Part shown: piece after piece, positions 50,103-50,374 of the stretch
How positions within the stretch are numbered: the first letter of the stretch is position 1
How the letters are laid out: every line of letters starts with the position of its first letter
NCBI RefSeq assembly: GCF_000373565.1
Contig: NZ_KB891821.1
Coordinates: 1-50,374 of the forward strand
Source: Streptomyces sp. HmicA12
GTDB lineage: Bacteria; Actinomycetota; Actinomycetes; Streptomycetales; Streptomycetaceae
Reading direction: 5' to 3'
DNA: 50,374 bases
Position numbers and translations under genes: made by a program
Notes under the pieces: model-generated
The model's input: only the letters and a program-made list of their open reading frames with translations
The model's database searches: none
Told to the model about the DNA's origin: nothing

Positions 50103-50374
50103 TCTTTGATGTCGCAGATCGCGGCGCCGGAGGTCAGGGAGCCGCCGACCTGGGCGGACAGGCCCTTGATGGTGCCGGACTTGTGTGCGTTCAGGGGCTG
50201 TTCCATCTTCATGGCTTCGAGGACGACGATGAGGTCGCCTTCCTTGACGTCCTGGCCTTCCTCGACGGCGACCTTGACGATGGTGCCCTGCATCGGGGAG
50301 GCGAGGGTGTCGCCGGAGGCGGCCGGTCCGGACTTCTTGGCGGCGCGGCGCTTGGGCTTGGCGCCCGCGGACAG
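50099..50374 (-). CDS. Acyl-CoA carboxylase alpha subunit, C-terminal part (biotin carrier), runs off the window
   Basis: The last 91 codons encode a linker (PKRRAAKKSGPAA) and a biotinyl domain: ASPMQGTIVKVAVEEGQDVK, then LIVVLEAMKMEQPLNAHKSG, where the Lys of AMKME is the biotin attachment site, ending AAICDIKD. In Streptomyces this end belongs to the roughly 590-residue AccA-type subunit that carries biotin carboxylase and carrier domains and serves acetyl- and propionyl-CoA carboxylases. The N-terminal part lies beyond 50374. A hairpin and a heptamer repeat follow the stop. Confidence 0.9.
   Translation of the reverse strand: MSAGAKPKRRAAKKSGPAASGDTLASPMQGTIVKVAVEEGQDVKEGDLIVVLEAMKMEQPLNAHKSGTIKGLSAQVGGSLTSGAAICDIKD

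Overview
The window looks like a Streptomyces chromosome: GC is very high, third codon positions are nearly all G or C, GTG and TTG starts are common, and the gene content is typical of the genus (SpoIIE-type phosphatase, LacI-controlled purine salvage, rifamycin phosphotransferase, GH18 chitinase, sortase-anchored surface protein, biotin-carrier carboxylase). Function calls rest on motifs and remembered family features; no database search was run.

Left edge, 1-5440, is a scarred accessory region. An IS701-family element (5-1421) sits directly against an IS5-family element (1425-2968). The IS5-type element has terminal inverted repeats and a TA duplication, and besides its frameshifted transposase it encloses a 173-residue passenger gene. 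It has cut off the 5' part of a luciferase-like monooxygenase gene. Next come an alpha/beta hydrolase with a His at the nucleophile position, a decayed AbgT transporter whose antisense now forms the hydrolase C-terminus, and an unrecognised gene.

5739-13665 holds an FKBP, a metallo-beta-lactamase-fold protein, a run of three alpha/beta hydrolases divergent from an AraC regulator, a VOC/ArsR/SRPBCC set behind two palindromic operators, a UvrA relic and two GNAT acetyltransferases. 14071-18028 is an envelope block: a secreted YVTN propeller, a DsbA-like lipoprotein, an L,D-transpeptidase and an M15 peptidase. 18049-32043 carries regulation and scattered enzymes: a PP2C phosphatase, two NarL-type two-component systems (one behind a small membrane protein gene), a DUF418-like protein, an epoxide hydrolase divergent from a CGNR zinc-finger protein with tandem operators, and an amidohydrolase. 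32302-36088 holds a methyltransferase, a TetR/Vat-like acetyltransferase pair, a VOC protein and a DUF6210-like protein.

36214-42382 is a purine locus: LacI repressor (coupled to a 2'-5' RNA ligase-like gene) opposite an NCS1 permease, an adenine deaminase and an adenosine-deaminase-like enzyme, with two identical 18-bp operators in the shared promoter. Both deaminases depart from family motifs at metal or catalytic positions, so their substrates are less certain than the names suggest. 42396-50374 has a chitinase with two DasR-like boxes, a RibD-like reductase, rph with a rifamycin-associated element at its promoter, a thioester-domain LPDTG protein whose thioester Gln seems to be missing, a relic, and the 3' end of an acyl-CoA carboxylase alpha gene that runs off the window.
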